In this document: piece by piece, positions 1 through 7,391 of the stretch
Position numbering within the stretch: position 1 is the first letter of the stretch
How the letters are laid out: each line of letters starts with the position of its first letter
Source: an uncultured Pseudomonadota bacterium
GTDB lineage: Bacteria; Pseudomonadota; Alphaproteobacteria; RF32; CAG-239
DNA: 49,555 bases
Direction of reading: 5' to 3'
Assembly: GCA_949290295.1 (NCBI GenBank)
Contig: CASERH010000013.1
Span: 1 to 49,555 of the forward strand
Made by a program: the position numbers and the translations under genes
Notes under the pieces: generated by a model
What the model was told of the DNA's origin: nothing
Database searches by the model: none
What the model saw: the letters and a program-made list of their open reading frames with translations, nothing else

Positions 1-28
1 CGCGGGAGAGTAAGTCGTCGCCAGATCT
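1..28 (+). rRNA. rrf: 3' end of 5S rRNA (partial)
   Basis: The window opens with a stretch containing GGGAGAGTAAGTCGTCGCCAG, which resembles the 3' strand of bacterial 5S rRNA (the GAGAGTA loop followed by the closing stem). A terminator-type hairpin follows about 40 bases later, as expected at the end of an rRNA operon. Only the last quarter of the gene is inside the window, so the call rests on motif recognition and position. Confidence 0.55.
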
Positions 29-91
29 TCCAAACACACTCCCTCCCTTGTTTATGTTTGTTGTTCCCTCCCTTGATACCATCAAGGGAGG
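1..91 (+). repeat. Direct repeat, copy 1 (5S tail plus terminator)
   Basis: This segment recurs at 250-340, shifted by 249 bases, with only a few differences near the middle. It includes the 5S-like tail, a short AT-rich spacer and the terminator stem. It appears to be a duplicated rRNA-operon end. Confidence 0.9.
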
Positions 92-99
92 ATTTTTTT
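67..99 (+). terminator. Rho-independent terminator of the rRNA operon
   Basis: A perfect 11-bp stem (67-77 with 81-91) closed by a 3-base loop is followed by a run of T. It lies just past the 5S-like end and would end the rRNA transcript. Confidence 0.8.
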
Positions 100-106
100 G
101 TGGACG

Positions 107-131
107 AAGTACCATCAGCCTGATGGTACTT
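107..131. other. Perfect 11-bp hairpin
   Basis: AAGTACCATCA at 107-117 pairs with TGATGGTACTT at 121-131 around a 3-base loop. No T-run follows, so it is not a standard terminator. It sits between the two copies of the rRNA tail, and its right arm resembles the GATGGTACT segment of 5S rRNA, so it may be a decayed 5S piece. Confidence 0.6.
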
Positions 132-201
132 TGGCATCTAAGCTCGCTTTAGACGCTTACACTTTCTTCGCTCGCTAAGATGTTCCAAAGAGCTTGCAGA
201 T

Positions 202-229
202 AAAAAACGCCGGAGCAACGGCGTTTTTT
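202..229 (+). terminator. Rho-independent terminator between the rRNA-tail copies
   Basis: ACGCCG at 207-212 pairs with CGGCGT at 219-224 around a 6-base loop, with A-rich and T-rich flanks extending the pairing. It could work in either direction. Confidence 0.75.
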
Positions 230-235
230 ACTTAG

Positions 236-277
236 CGCTCGTCTTAAGGCGCGGGAGAGTAAGTCGTCGCCAGATCT
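236..277 (+). pseudogene. 5S rRNA 3'-end fragment (second copy)
   Basis: The sequence from the GTCTTAAGGCGC arm through GTCGTCGCCAGATCTT repeats the 5S-like tail at the start of the window. The bases upstream (a terminator hairpin) do not resemble the rest of a 5S gene, so only about 40 bases of 5S are present and it cannot give a functional 5S. Confidence 0.5.
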
Positions 278-340
278 TCCAAACACACCAACTCCCTTGT
301 TTATGTTTGTTGTTCCCTCCCTTGATACCATCAAGGGAGG
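250..340 (+). repeat. Direct repeat, copy 2 (5S tail plus terminator)
   Basis: Near-identical copy of 1-91. It keeps the terminator stem (316-326 with 330-340) but has a weaker T-tract after it. The duplication may have come from recombination between rRNA operons. Confidence 0.9.
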
Positions 341-389
341 TTCTTTGTTTCATAGAATATCTTTCTTCTGATCCTCCTTTGGTATGAGG

Positions 390-408
390 TGTACGATTTT
401 CTCGTACA
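390..408 (+). promoter_or_regulatory. Short hairpin upstream of the cold-shock gene
   Basis: TGTACGA at 390-396 pairs with TCGTACA at 402-408 over a 5-base loop, about 90 bases before the cold-shock start codon. It may lie in a long 5' leader, which is common for csp mRNAs. Function is inferred only from position. Confidence 0.3.
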
Positions 409-498
409 ATGAATCATAAAAAAAGTGCATTGTTTTTTGTTTAGATTTTTCTAAAATTTATCTTGTTAGTATTTCTTTTAACAGAATTGGAGTGAACG

Positions 499-699
499 AT
501 GCATTTAGGGACTGTAAAGTGGTTTAATACTAAAAAAGGATATGGATTTATTGAGCAAGAAAATGGCAAGGATATATTTGTGCATATTACGCAATTGGAG
601 CGTATCGGCTTAAAAAGGTTGGAAGATGGGCAAAAAGTTGGCTTTGAACCCTATGACGACAGGGGAAGAATTGCTGCCGGAGAGATTAAGATCCTTTAA
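499..699 (+). CDS. Cold-shock domain protein (CspA family)
   Basis: Single cold-shock domain of 66 residues, the usual length of this family. The RNA-binding motifs are visible: the TVKWFN start, an RNP1-like KGYGFIE at about residues 13-19 and an RNP2-like DIFVHI at about residues 25-30. Such proteins bind single-stranded RNA or DNA in the cytoplasm and melt RNA structure, for example during cold adaptation. The start is supported by GGAG at 488-491, seven bases before the ATG. It sits between the rRNA tail and two tiny membrane-protein genes and has its own terminator, so it looks monocistronic. No specific csp letter can be assigned. Confidence 0.95.
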   Translation: MHLGTVKWFNTKKGYGFIEQENGKDIFVHITQLERIGLKRLEDGQKVGFEPYDDRGRIAAGEIKIL

Positions 700-722
700 T
701 TTATGAAGTATTGAGAGCAAGA

Positions 723-742
723 AGAGGCTTTTGCCTCTTTTT
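723..742 (+). terminator. Terminator after the cold-shock gene
   Basis: AGAGGC at 723-728 pairs with GCCTCT at 733-738 over a TTTT loop and runs into a T-tract. Confidence 0.8.
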
Positions 743-766
743 GCGTATATGGGGGACATGATAAAT

Positions 767-847
767 ATGGAATGGGAAAATAAACATAAAATTTTGGCCG
801 CAATAATTTTGGTTCTTATTGTTGTGGCTCTGATGATTTTTAATTAG
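767..847 (+). CDS. Very small single-span membrane protein (26 aa)
   Basis: ATG at 767 opens a 26-codon frame ending in TAG. The product has a short charged N-terminus (MEWENKHK) and then an unbroken hydrophobic run to the C-terminus, as in a single transmembrane helix with the N-terminus in the cytoplasm. A strong GGGGGA at 751-756 gives a good ribosome binding site. The next tiny gene starts 11 bases after its stop, so the two look like a micro-operon. I recognise no family. Possible roles are a small regulator of a membrane complex or a toxin-like peptide; neither is shown by the sequence. Confidence 0.55.
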   Translation: MEWENKHKILAAIILVLIVVALMIFN

Positions 848-858
848 GAGAAGTGAAA

Positions 859-927
859 ATGAGATGGTGGCATTGGCTGATTGTGATTGTTTTGATATTT
901 GCGGTTGTAATTTCTTTATTCTTTTAA
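859..927 (+). CDS. Very small single-span membrane protein (22 aa)
   Basis: ATG at 859 opens a 22-codon frame. The product begins with MRWWHW and continues as one hydrophobic helix ending in LFF. GGAG at 848-851 lies seven bases before the start and overlaps the stop of the upstream tiny gene, so the two are probably co-translated. The tryptophan-rich interfacial start with one arginine is typical of a short membrane anchor. No family recognised. Confidence 0.5.
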   Translation: MRWWHWLIVIVLIFAVVISLFF

Positions 928-947
928 CAAAAATATTGAAATAGCTC

Positions 948-976
948 TTGACAAAGTGTCGAGATGAGCGTAAAAC
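948..976 (+). promoter_or_regulatory. Sigma70-type promoter of tRNA-fMet
   Basis: TTGACA at 948-953, a 17-base spacer and TAAAAC at 971-976. The predicted start of transcription is about seven bases before the mature tRNA. Confidence 0.7.
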
Positions 977-989
977 TGCGTTATTCCAT

Positions 990-1066
<77 letters not shown>

Positions 1067-1262
1067 AATGTATGGCGCGGCCAGATTTGAACCTTTGATG
1101 AAGGTAGGTTCACTACAAGGTACTGGTGGATGTTAAAATGTCGATGTCTAGAGAGCAGTACGGCAAAGGAAATTTTGCTAATTTCTATTCTGTAATCAAA
1201 AATAAAAAACTTTATAAGAAATCCAAGAGCTTTGAGCTTTTTACCTCATTAAATGAAAAATA
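1067..1262. other. Intergenic region with no recognised gene
   Basis: About 195 bases separate tRNA-fMet from the promoter of the next gene. They contain short segments that echo the tRNA T-arm (GGTAGGTTCA near 1101, and an inverted TTTGAACC near 1086) but no foldable tRNA, no ORF with a good start site and no terminator that I can see. Confidence 0.5.
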
Positions 1263-1291
1263 TTGACAAATTATAACAAAAAAAATAAATT
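1263..1291 (+). promoter_or_regulatory. Promoter of the PcfJ-like gene
   Basis: TTGACA at 1263-1268, a 17-base spacer and TAAATT at 1286-1291, about 25 bases before the start codon. Confidence 0.65.
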
Positions 1292-1315
1292 CATGTTCGG
1301 TGGAAAGTAGAGAAT

Positions 1316-3868
1316 ATGAAGATCGCTAACTTTAGAGAATATACCGGCGTTTTGCGCGAAATATATGCTGAAGAGGTTATGGCCGAAACCGGAAGCTATT
1401 ATCGTGCGTTGATGTCTTCTGGCAAAAATCTTAATAAGAAGAAAAACGAGCTTCGCCAAAAGATAGCTGGCTTGACCCAAAGAATTCAAACCCAAGCGGA
1501 AATAATCCGCCAAACTAAAGATAAACGCCGCGCCGGATTAGAAGTCAATAAACTCAAAAAAGAAAAACAAGATTTTGTCAAAACCTTAAAAGAATTGCAG
1601 GCAAGCGACCCTTTTAATTCTTTAAGTAATGACGCTAAAATTTGCGTTTGCAGCGGTTTTTTGTTTCAAAAATATCTGACCAATGAGATAATCAAGAACA
1701 ATCCGCTTAATTTTCAAAAAAATCATCATGGCGATTTGATCGTAGATGTTTCACAACTAAGACATTCTGATTTGTTTATTCAAGCCGCCCATGTGAAGGA
1801 CTTTATCGCGGCTTATATGGCGCGTTATCCGCAAAAAGTAAAAACTGCCGGACATTTCAAGACATTGTTGAATCATATTAATGATTGGCAAGGGGTTGTG
1901 ACCTTTGTTGATGAAAATTTTGATAAGCTGAACCGTCAAAGCAAAGGACAGCAAGATGATATTCAATCCAGTCATCAGGGGATGGAGATGGTTTTAACTT
2001 TTCCCGAAGAAAAACTTTATTTGGTGCGTCTGTTAAATTCGGCTGCTTTAGATTATGAAAGCAAAAAAATGGATCATTGTGTCGGCAAAGGCGGATACGA
2101 CAGTGATGTTTCCGAAGGAAAAACACAAATTTATTCTGTGCGCTCGGAATCAGAGGGCGGAGCATTGATCCCCCATGCAACAATAGAGTTCAAAGATGGT
2201 GTGGTAAAACAAATAAGCGGACATAAAAATCAAGAGATAGAAGAAGCTTATATTCCAGCTGCCAGAGAAAGTATCTATCATCTCTGCCAAAGTCGGGATA
2301 TGTTTGAATTATACCGCCGGAAAAAGGTGTCAGGGATACAAAATTGCGGTTATATGTTTAGCGCTGACGATTTTCCGATAGACTTAAGAAATCCGCCTAA
2401 AAAAGCTCATCTGAAAATGATTTCGGAAGATTCGCCGATATTAAAACTTTTTGGGCCGCAAAATTTAACCTTGGATTTATACACATTTTCATTTCCGCTG
2501 ACGGAAGAAAAATTAAACTTAATCAAAAAGTTTAAGCAAATAAAAACGTTAGACGCCAGAGGACATATGCAAAGCAAAGAAGAAGCTTGGGTAACACGGC
2601 AAAAACTTTTAGCTTTTACCGGCGAAGAAGGGGTAGAAAAGTTTTCTTCCAATCTGTTGCGAGAAATTGGCTTTGTTTATGATGAGAAAAATACACTTCA
2701 TGATTTGACCTCTTTGTCGCAAGAAATTACGATAAATTCCGCATATAAGATGCAAGGATTGAGGTTTTTCATGCCAGCAGATTCGGTTAAGGTGAAGACT
2801 TTTTATATTGGCTATGAAATAGATGAAGCTACAAAAGAATATTTGCAAAGGTTCAAGGCAGTAGAAAAACTTTCAGTATCACCAGAGGAGATTTATACGC
2901 CTAAAGACGTCAAAATAGAAAATATTTTGGAAACGCGCGAGTTTTTGCAAAATTTTTTCAAAACAGATGATTGGTTGCAAAAAGTGGATATTGAGTTGCA
3001 ACAGGCACTTGGATTTTTTGAAAAACTTTATCCTAATAGGTCAGGTATATTTTCCGTCAATTGGGAAAATGATAGATATCCAAGGGGGTGGATTGATGTT
3101 ATAAATACCCCAAAGCCGGAAAGAATAGCAAAAATTAAAACGAATACTTCCGTTTGGCCATATGTGAATTATAAAAATGTTGAAATTGATACGGTGAACA
3201 TTCAGGGCAAGGTTTCCAAACAAACCATAGATGCGGTTAATTCTCTGCGAAGTGTGGCGGGGCTAAATATTGAAAAAGCTGATTTTTCCGGGATGACGGA
3301 GCTTGATTTTGGCCGACTTAAGTTTTTGACAGTACAATCAAAGCCAGAACAAGGAGTTTTAGGGCGTAATTTTATGTTTCGCGAGAAGTGGGCTGTTTGT
3401 TCCTTTTTTGATGACCATGTCATAATCTTACGAGAAAATAAAAATCAACCACCTCTGAGCAAAATAAGATTGCCCTCAGATATAAAGCATTTGTGTTATG
3501 AAACTGAAGATAAGACTAAGACTGTTCTGCCGGATTTTCGCCATTATCCAGAGCTGGAAAGTTTGCAGCTGAATAATCTTGATTTATCGGATAATAAGGT
3601 GATATATTTACCTAAAGGAATAAAATATTTAGCTTTTTATCAGTGTAAATTTGGTGAACACTCACATATGGATTTAAGTGGTTTTGAAAATCTTCAGGAA
3701 TTACGTTTGAACGAAAGTGATTTAAGCGGTATTAAAAAATTGACCTTGCCGCAAGGATTAAAAAAATTAGAAACAAATAAAACAATATTTAATAAAGACG
3801 CCTTGAGACTGAAACTACTAAAAAAGGACACAAAAGTTTGTCTACCTCGGGCAGAAAGAGAAATTTAA
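1316..3868 (+). CDS. Large protein with coiled coil, PcfJ-like domain and leucine-rich-like C-terminus
   Basis: An 850-residue protein with three visible parts. Residues about 35-95 are highly charged and predicted coiled coil. Residues about 225-330 contain a MDHCVGKGGYDSDV...IYSVR...PHATIEFKDG...QISGHKNQ pattern, which matches my recollection of the PcfJ-like domain (named after a conjugative-plasmid protein of unknown activity). Residues about 370-850 carry irregular leucine-rich segments such as LESLQLNNLDLS and LQELRLNESDLSG. It has a strong promoter and GGTGGAAAG before the ATG. No signal peptide or membrane span is evident, so it is probably cytoplasmic. The 174-aa gene 32 bases downstream may be co-transcribed. 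Molecular function is unknown; a recognition protein with a leucine-rich sensor is one possibility. Confidence 0.7.
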   Translation: MKIANFREYTGVLREIYAEEVMAETGSYYRALMSSGKNLNKKKNELRQKIAGLTQRIQTQAEIIRQTKDKRRAGLEVNKLKKEKQDFVKTLKELQASDPFNSLSNDAKICVCSGFLFQKYLTNEIIKNNPLNFQKNHHGDLIVDVSQLRHSDLFIQAAHVKDFIAAYMARYPQKVKTAGHFKTLLNHINDWQGVVTFVDENFDKLNRQSKGQQDDIQSSHQGMEMVLTFPEEKLYLVRLLNSAALDYESKKMDHCVGKGGYDSDVSEGKTQIYSVRSESEGGALIPHATIEFKDGVVKQISGHKNQEIEEAYIPAARESIYHLCQSRDMFELYRRKKVSGIQNCGYMFSADDFPIDLRNPPKKAHLKMISEDSPILKLFGPQNLTLDLYTFSFPLTEEKLNLIKKFKQIKTLDARGHMQSKEEAWVTRQKLLAFTGEEGVEKFSSNLLREIGFVYDEKNTLHDLTSLSQEITINSAYKMQGLRFFMPADSVKVKTFYIGYEIDEATKEYLQRFKAVEKLSVSPEEIYTPKDVKIENILETREFLQNFFKTDDWLQKVDIELQQALGFFEKLYPNRSGIFSVNWENDRYPRGWIDVINTPKPERIAKIKTNTSVWPYVNYKNVEIDTVNIQGKVSKQTIDAVNSLRSVAGLNIEKADFSGMTELDFGRLKFLTVQSKPEQGVLGRNFMFREKWAVCSFFDDHVIILRENKNQPPLSKIRLPSDIKHLCYETEDKTKTVLPDFRHYPELESLQLNNLDLSDNKVIYLPKGIKYLAFYQCKFGEHSHMDLSGFENLQELRLNESDLSGIKKLTLPQGLKKLETNKTIFNKDALRLKLLKKDTKVCLPRAEREI

Positions 3869-3900
3869 CATTATTATTCTTCATTTAAATAAGTACTATT

Positions 3901-4425
3901 ATGAACGGATTATCAAAAAAATCAGATGAGTTCATCAAAGAGATGAAGTTGTCTTTGAATCGGAAAGAGGTCGTGCAACTAATGGCCGTTTTGATGGAAC
4001 ATTACGACATTTCTGCAGAGGAGCTTAAAGTAAATGCTTCTGTTTCTGTATCAGATAACAAAACAGAACAATCCTCCTTGTCGAGATCGGCACCACCAAT
4101 TACAGGTCAACTGCGGATTTTGTCCGGAGTTGGTGTTGTCTTGCCGTCAAATAAAGTTTTGTATTATGATGGTAGTCAAAACAAAGGGGAACGATCGCAA
4201 GCTTACCATTATATGAGAGAAAAGCTTGCTATGCCCAAAGGCTATGCGTGGCATATCATGAGCAGAGTCGAGCTGGCGGAGATACGCTCTTATCAACGCG
4301 ATATTGATAAATTGCTCAGCCAGTTCGACGGTGGTGTTACCATGTTTGCCGATGATGATGAATACATCTTGGAAGATAATCGGTTAAAATCCGGCTATGT
4401 TCGCTATCTTGCCGATTTGAACTAA
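3901..4425 (+). CDS. Hypothetical protein (174 aa)
   Basis: A soluble, charged protein that I do not recognise. Residues about 1-45 look helical, residues about 50-65 are a serine-rich low-complexity linker, and the rest forms a compact domain with GQLRILSGVGVVLPSNKVLYY and KLAMPKGYAWHIMSRVEL. There is no clear Shine-Dalgarno before the ATG. It sits 32 bases after the PcfJ-like gene and ends at a strong terminator, so it probably shares that transcript. Confidence 0.6.
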   Translation: MNGLSKKSDEFIKEMKLSLNRKEVVQLMAVLMEHYDISAEELKVNASVSVSDNKTEQSSLSRSAPPITGQLRILSGVGVVLPSNKVLYYDGSQNKGERSQAYHYMREKLAMPKGYAWHIMSRVELAEIRSYQRDIDKLLSQFDGGVTMFADDDEYILEDNRLKSGYVRYLADLN

Positions 4426-4435
4426 AGTCTCAATT

Positions 4436-4485
4436 CTGCACATAATCTGGCTAATTTTTAGGAGACAGATTATGTGCAGTTTTTT
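4436..4485 (+). terminator. Strong rho-independent terminator
   Basis: A perfect 14-bp stem (4436-4449 with 4466-4479), a 16-base loop and six T. It ends the transcript of the PcfJ-like and 174-aa genes. Confidence 0.9.
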
Positions 4486-4523
4486 GTGGCTAGATAAGAG
4501 GTTGACTGTCAATCTTAGATTCA

Positions 4524-5089
4524 TTATTGAAGTGACAAAATTTCCTCAAAGCTCTTGAATTTGAAGAAAATGTGGTGCTTGGTCTGCGGAATGATGTGAA
4601 GTTTGTCTTTATAAAAATCTTTTTGTTCTTGTAGATTAAAAAGAACATCATTCTCAGCGGCAAGAGCAAAGTCAAATTTCGGGTTAATATCTTTTTTGTG
4701 CTTTTGATACAATTGCTGCAGAGATTTTAATTCTTGTTGGCAGCTCTCAAGGCTTCTTTGGGATTCAAGCTGATTGTATCTTTTAAATTCATCATCTGTT
4801 TCTACCATATATTGGCGCCTGAATTCCATATAGTTGTCTAAATTAATACTTTTAAATAGCTCTATGGTTGCTTGAGAGAGGATAAGGGTTTCCGCATACG
4901 GCTATTCTTTTTGATACATTGGGTATTTTATCTCCCGTTATCGAGGTTATAAAAAACCCCGGCAGAGTAGGCGATAATATCTATTTGCCGGTATTTAGAA
5001 AAATCAAAGTTTAATTTTAGATTTTGGTAATCATATAAAATCAATATATTTTTACTATCTTGTAAATTGCTGATTGTAGATGTTGCCAT
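4524..5089 (-). pseudogene. bioG: Decayed bioG-like pimeloyl-ACP methyl ester esterase
   Basis: Three frames on the minus strand together give one recognisable BioG/DUF452-type alpha/beta hydrolase. The first piece, 5089 to 4928, contains ILILYDYQNLKLNFDFSKY and the nucleophile region DIIAYSAGVF. After a frameshift near 4930 the frame reads DKIPNVSKRIAVCGNPYPL, like the family segment KIAVNGTPYG. A second shift near 4870 gives the last piece, ending in KFDFALAAENDV and a HHIFFKFKSFEEIL tail, where the family has its catalytic Asp and His. The usual N-terminal GWG segment is missing and in-frame stops precede the first ATG. BioG releases pimeloyl-ACP in biotin synthesis, so this copy is dead. 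The family assignment is from memory of the motifs. Confidence 0.72.
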
Positions 5090-5164
5090 ATCTTACTGAT
5101 AAGTTTATTGATTGTTGGGCAATTGGACAATAGTAACGCTATTTTTGTACTATTGCGTTTAAGA

Positions 5165-5192
5165 TTGACTTTTGAAATAAAGAGTGTAACGT
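5165..5192 (+). promoter_or_regulatory. Possible promoter of the SHOCT-protein genes
   Basis: TTGACT at 5165-5170 with a weak TAACGT at 5187-5192 (16-base spacer). A hairpin (CAATAGTA at 5128-5135 with TACTATTG at 5148-5155) lies just upstream. Confidence 0.35.
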
Positions 5193-5225
5193 AAAGCATA
5201 TTTTTATTTTGTGAAGGAGATACTG

Positions 5226-5777
5226 ATGGATACTAGGGATTTGGAAGCCCTTTTCAAGCTGAAAGAAAAAGGAATTATTACCGAGGAAGAATTTGCCGCG
5301 AAAAAGAAAGAATTTTTGCAAGGAGGCGCAGGGGGGAGTGCTAGTAATTCTTTGGGAATTGTTGATAATTATGTCTATTGTGTGCAAAATACCTTTAATA
5401 TGAAGGATAGAGCCAATAGATCTGAATTTTGGTATTTCTTTTTGGCTAATGTGCTTATAGGCGTTATTTTGGTTGCAATTTCTGTGTTGCTTAATTCTCA
5501 ATCCCTTATCCTTTTGCAACTATTTCAGATCTTTCAGATCTTGCCTACTTATGGTATCGTGGTTAGACGTTTCCATGATTTGAACATGGAAGCTGGTTGG
5601 GCTTCTATTTATCTTGCCCCTTCTATTCTAAATTTGATGACTACATTTAATCAAAGTTATTCTGAGGAATTTTTGATATTTTCGCTCTTGATAAATCTGG
5701 TTTGTAGCGTTTTGCTTGTTATCTTTATGTGTACCAAAGGGGATGAAGGCGAAAATCGTTTTGGCAAAGCAAAGTAA
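5226..5777 (+). CDS. SHOCT plus DUF805-type membrane protein
   Basis: A 183-residue protein. Residues about 5-30 form a SHOCT-like motif (LEALFKLKEKGIITEEEF followed by KKK), a short helical hairpin often found at the ends of membrane proteins. The rest resembles the DUF805 family, with RSEFWYFF, about four hydrophobic spans, RRFHDLN between spans and a GENRFG end. The ATG at 5226 was chosen because AAGGAG at 5214-5219 is the ribosome binding site; an upstream GTG in frame would put that site inside the gene. Probably an inner-membrane protein of unknown role. It is in an apparent operon with the next SHOCT gene, which starts 15 bases after its stop. Confidence 0.8.
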   Translation: MDTRDLEALFKLKEKGIITEEEFAAKKKEFLQGGAGGSASNSLGIVDNYVYCVQNTFNMKDRANRSEFWYFFLANVLIGVILVAISVLLNSQSLILLQLFQIFQILPTYGIVVRRFHDLNMEAGWASIYLAPSILNLMTTFNQSYSEEFLIFSLLINLVCSVLLVIFMCTKGDEGENRFGKAK

Positions 5778-5792
5778 GTGAGGAGAGATGCA

Positions 5793-6704
5793 ATGAACAC
5801 TAAAGAGCTTGAAGATTTATATGGATTAAAGAAAAAGGGTGTTATTTCCGATGAGGAATTTGAGCTAAAGAAAAAGCAAATTTTGGCTGAATCTCAAAAT
5901 CCTCAGTCCGCTAATAAAAAGGCTGTGGTAACTTTGTTGGTGGTGCTTGTTCTTGCTTTATTTGGTTTTGTCATCTATCAGTTTTCTCCAAAAACGTATG
6001 AGGCAGGAAAGGTTAGGTGTGTCAGAGGAATTTGTTATGACGGGCAGAAGGAAATAACCGGGAAAATTGTTTCTTATTATCCTAATAACCAATTGAAAAC
6101 TCTAAGAAAATATAAAAAAGGCATCTTTTCGGGAGAAGAGACAGGGTATTATGAAAATGGCGAGCTTCAATATGTTTATGAACCTGGGCTTAAAAAAGAT
6201 TTTTATGAAAACGGAAAACTTAAGTTTGAAAGAGGTTATAGTAATGATCAGTTGATGAGTGAGAAGTTTTATTCTGAAAACGGAAAACTGAAAACAAGTG
6301 AAACCTTTGAGAAAGGTTTTTTAACTTCTTCTATTGAGTATTATGAAAATGGAAAGATTTCCCTCAAAAGAAATATTGAAGGAATCCATTCTTTTGTGGA
6401 AAAATTTAATGAAAATGGTGGGCTTGTTTATCAGTTAAAATTGGAAGATAATTTGCCGATGGAACAAAAGTCTTTTTACGACAATGGCTTTATAGAAGTT
6501 CATAATATTACGGCTTTTGAGGATGGAAAGGTCACTATTCCTGTTGATCAGGCTAATAAAGAAAAAATAACGACGGCAACGCTCGATGTGAAAGATGGAA
6601 CAATCAATAGTTTCTATTATGACAAAGATGGAAAATTGAAGAAAATTTGTATTGTCGTTATTTTATCTTCTCAGCGGGCGTGTTATCCCTTTAAGCTTCA
6701 GTAA
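5793..6704 (+). CDS. SHOCT-anchored MORN-like/YwqK-type repeat protein
   Basis: A 303-residue protein with a SHOCT-like N-terminus (LEDLYGLKKKGVISDEEFE), one transmembrane helix at about residues 40-62, and a large extracytoplasmic part of tandem repeats of the type YYENGKL...E/KxxYxNG, as in MORN-variant (YwqK-like) repeats. At least seven repeats are visible between residues about 85 and 230. The ATG at 5793 is preceded by AGGAGAG at 5781-5787, which excludes the earlier in-frame GTG. YwqK-like proteins are sometimes called antitoxins, but no toxin is adjacent, so I would not use that name. It shares its N-terminal motif with the gene before it. Confidence 0.72.
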   Translation: MNTKELEDLYGLKKKGVISDEEFELKKKQILAESQNPQSANKKAVVTLLVVLVLALFGFVIYQFSPKTYEAGKVRCVRGICYDGQKEITGKIVSYYPNNQLKTLRKYKKGIFSGEETGYYENGELQYVYEPGLKKDFYENGKLKFERGYSNDQLMSEKFYSENGKLKTSETFEKGFLTSSIEYYENGKISLKRNIEGIHSFVEKFNENGGLVYQLKLEDNLPMEQKSFYDNGFIEVHNITAFEDGKVTIPVDQANKEKITTATLDVKDGTINSFYYDKDGKLKKICIVVILSSQRACYPFKLQ

Positions 6705-6736
6705 ACAGAGGTATTGCAAAGAGGAAAAAAGACAGA

Positions 6737-7216
6737 GTGTTAAAAGCTATTTTAATTTTACCATTTAATGTTTTATTTACAATCCCTTTAATCATTTTGT
6801 ATTTTTGCGGGTTTAGTATCATCTCTTGGCAAAATCCTTTTTTGATTTTATTGATGGTTGCTTCTTTAGCTTTTGGCCTTTTCCTTATGGTTTGGACCAT
6901 AAAATTATTTGTTGAGGTTAAAAAAGGTTCTCTGGCGCCTTGGAATCCTATCAATAAGCTTATTACCTCAGGCCCTTATGCTTATGTCAGAAATCCGATG
7001 CTGCTTGGTGTGTTTTTAGTTCTTTTGGCAGAGGCTATCCTTTTCCAAAGCGTTGCTTTGCTTGCCTATCTTGTGATTTTTATCGGTATCAACGCCGTTT
7101 ATTTTCCTCTTTCGGAGGAGAAGGGGTTGCTCAAACGCTATGGACAGGCTTACGCTGATTATAAAAATAATGTGCCGCGTTTTATTCCGCGTTTAACTCC
7201 GTATAAGAAAAAATAA
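6737..7216 (+). CDS. Isoprenylcysteine carboxyl methyltransferase-like membrane protein
   Basis: A 159-residue protein with four to five hydrophobic spans and the family signature GPYAYVRNPMLLG at about residues 81-93, followed by an E/RYG...YxxxVPRF ending. In this superfamily (ICMT/PEMT) the C-terminal half binds S-adenosylmethionine at the membrane. In bacteria the substrates are mostly unknown lipids or quinone-like molecules. The start is a GTG at 6737 with GAGG about 12 bases upstream. It follows the SHOCT genes on the same strand and may be the last gene of that operon. Confidence 0.78.
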   Translation: MLKAILILPFNVLFTIPLIILYFCGFSIISWQNPFLILLMVASLAFGLFLMVWTIKLFVEVKKGSLAPWNPINKLITSGPYAYVRNPMLLGVFLVLLAEAILFQSVALLAYLVIFIGINAVYFPLSEEKGLLKRYGQAYADYKNNVPRFIPRLTPYKKK

Positions 7217-7240
7217 ATCGCCACTTATGGTTGCTTAAAA

Positions 7241-7283
7241 AGATTATATTACTCTTTGTGTGTGCACAAGAGTAATATAATCT
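7241..7283. other. 16-bp hairpin after the methyltransferase-like gene
   Basis: AGATTATATTACTCTT at 7241-7256 pairs perfectly with 7268-7283 over an 11-base loop. There is no T-run on either strand, so simple intrinsic termination is doubtful. It may protect the 3' end of the mRNA. Confidence 0.55.
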
Positions 7284-7318
7284 CTTGCATATTTATTATA
7301 TTTGATTATAGTGAAGCT

Positions 7319-7352
7319 CTGTAAAATTTAAACATATGTTTATAATTTACAG
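7319..7352. promoter_or_regulatory. Inverted repeat upstream of the glycan operon
   Basis: Two 15-base arms (13 of 15 positions match) flank a central ATAT, 40 bases before the first glycan gene. It could be an operator or a leader hairpin. Confidence 0.4.
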
Positions 7353-7391
7353 AATCGGATTGTTTATAAAAGTTTCACTTTGGGGAAAAAG

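Noticed and set aside
1073..1094. A tRNA-like T-arm on the minus strand (GGTTCAAATCT and GGCCGCGCC)
   Set aside because: The stem bases do not pair and no anticodon arm is present, so it is not a tRNA; it could be chance.
7241..7283. The 16-bp hairpin as a rho-independent terminator
   Set aside because: No T-tract follows on either strand, so it was listed only as a hairpin.
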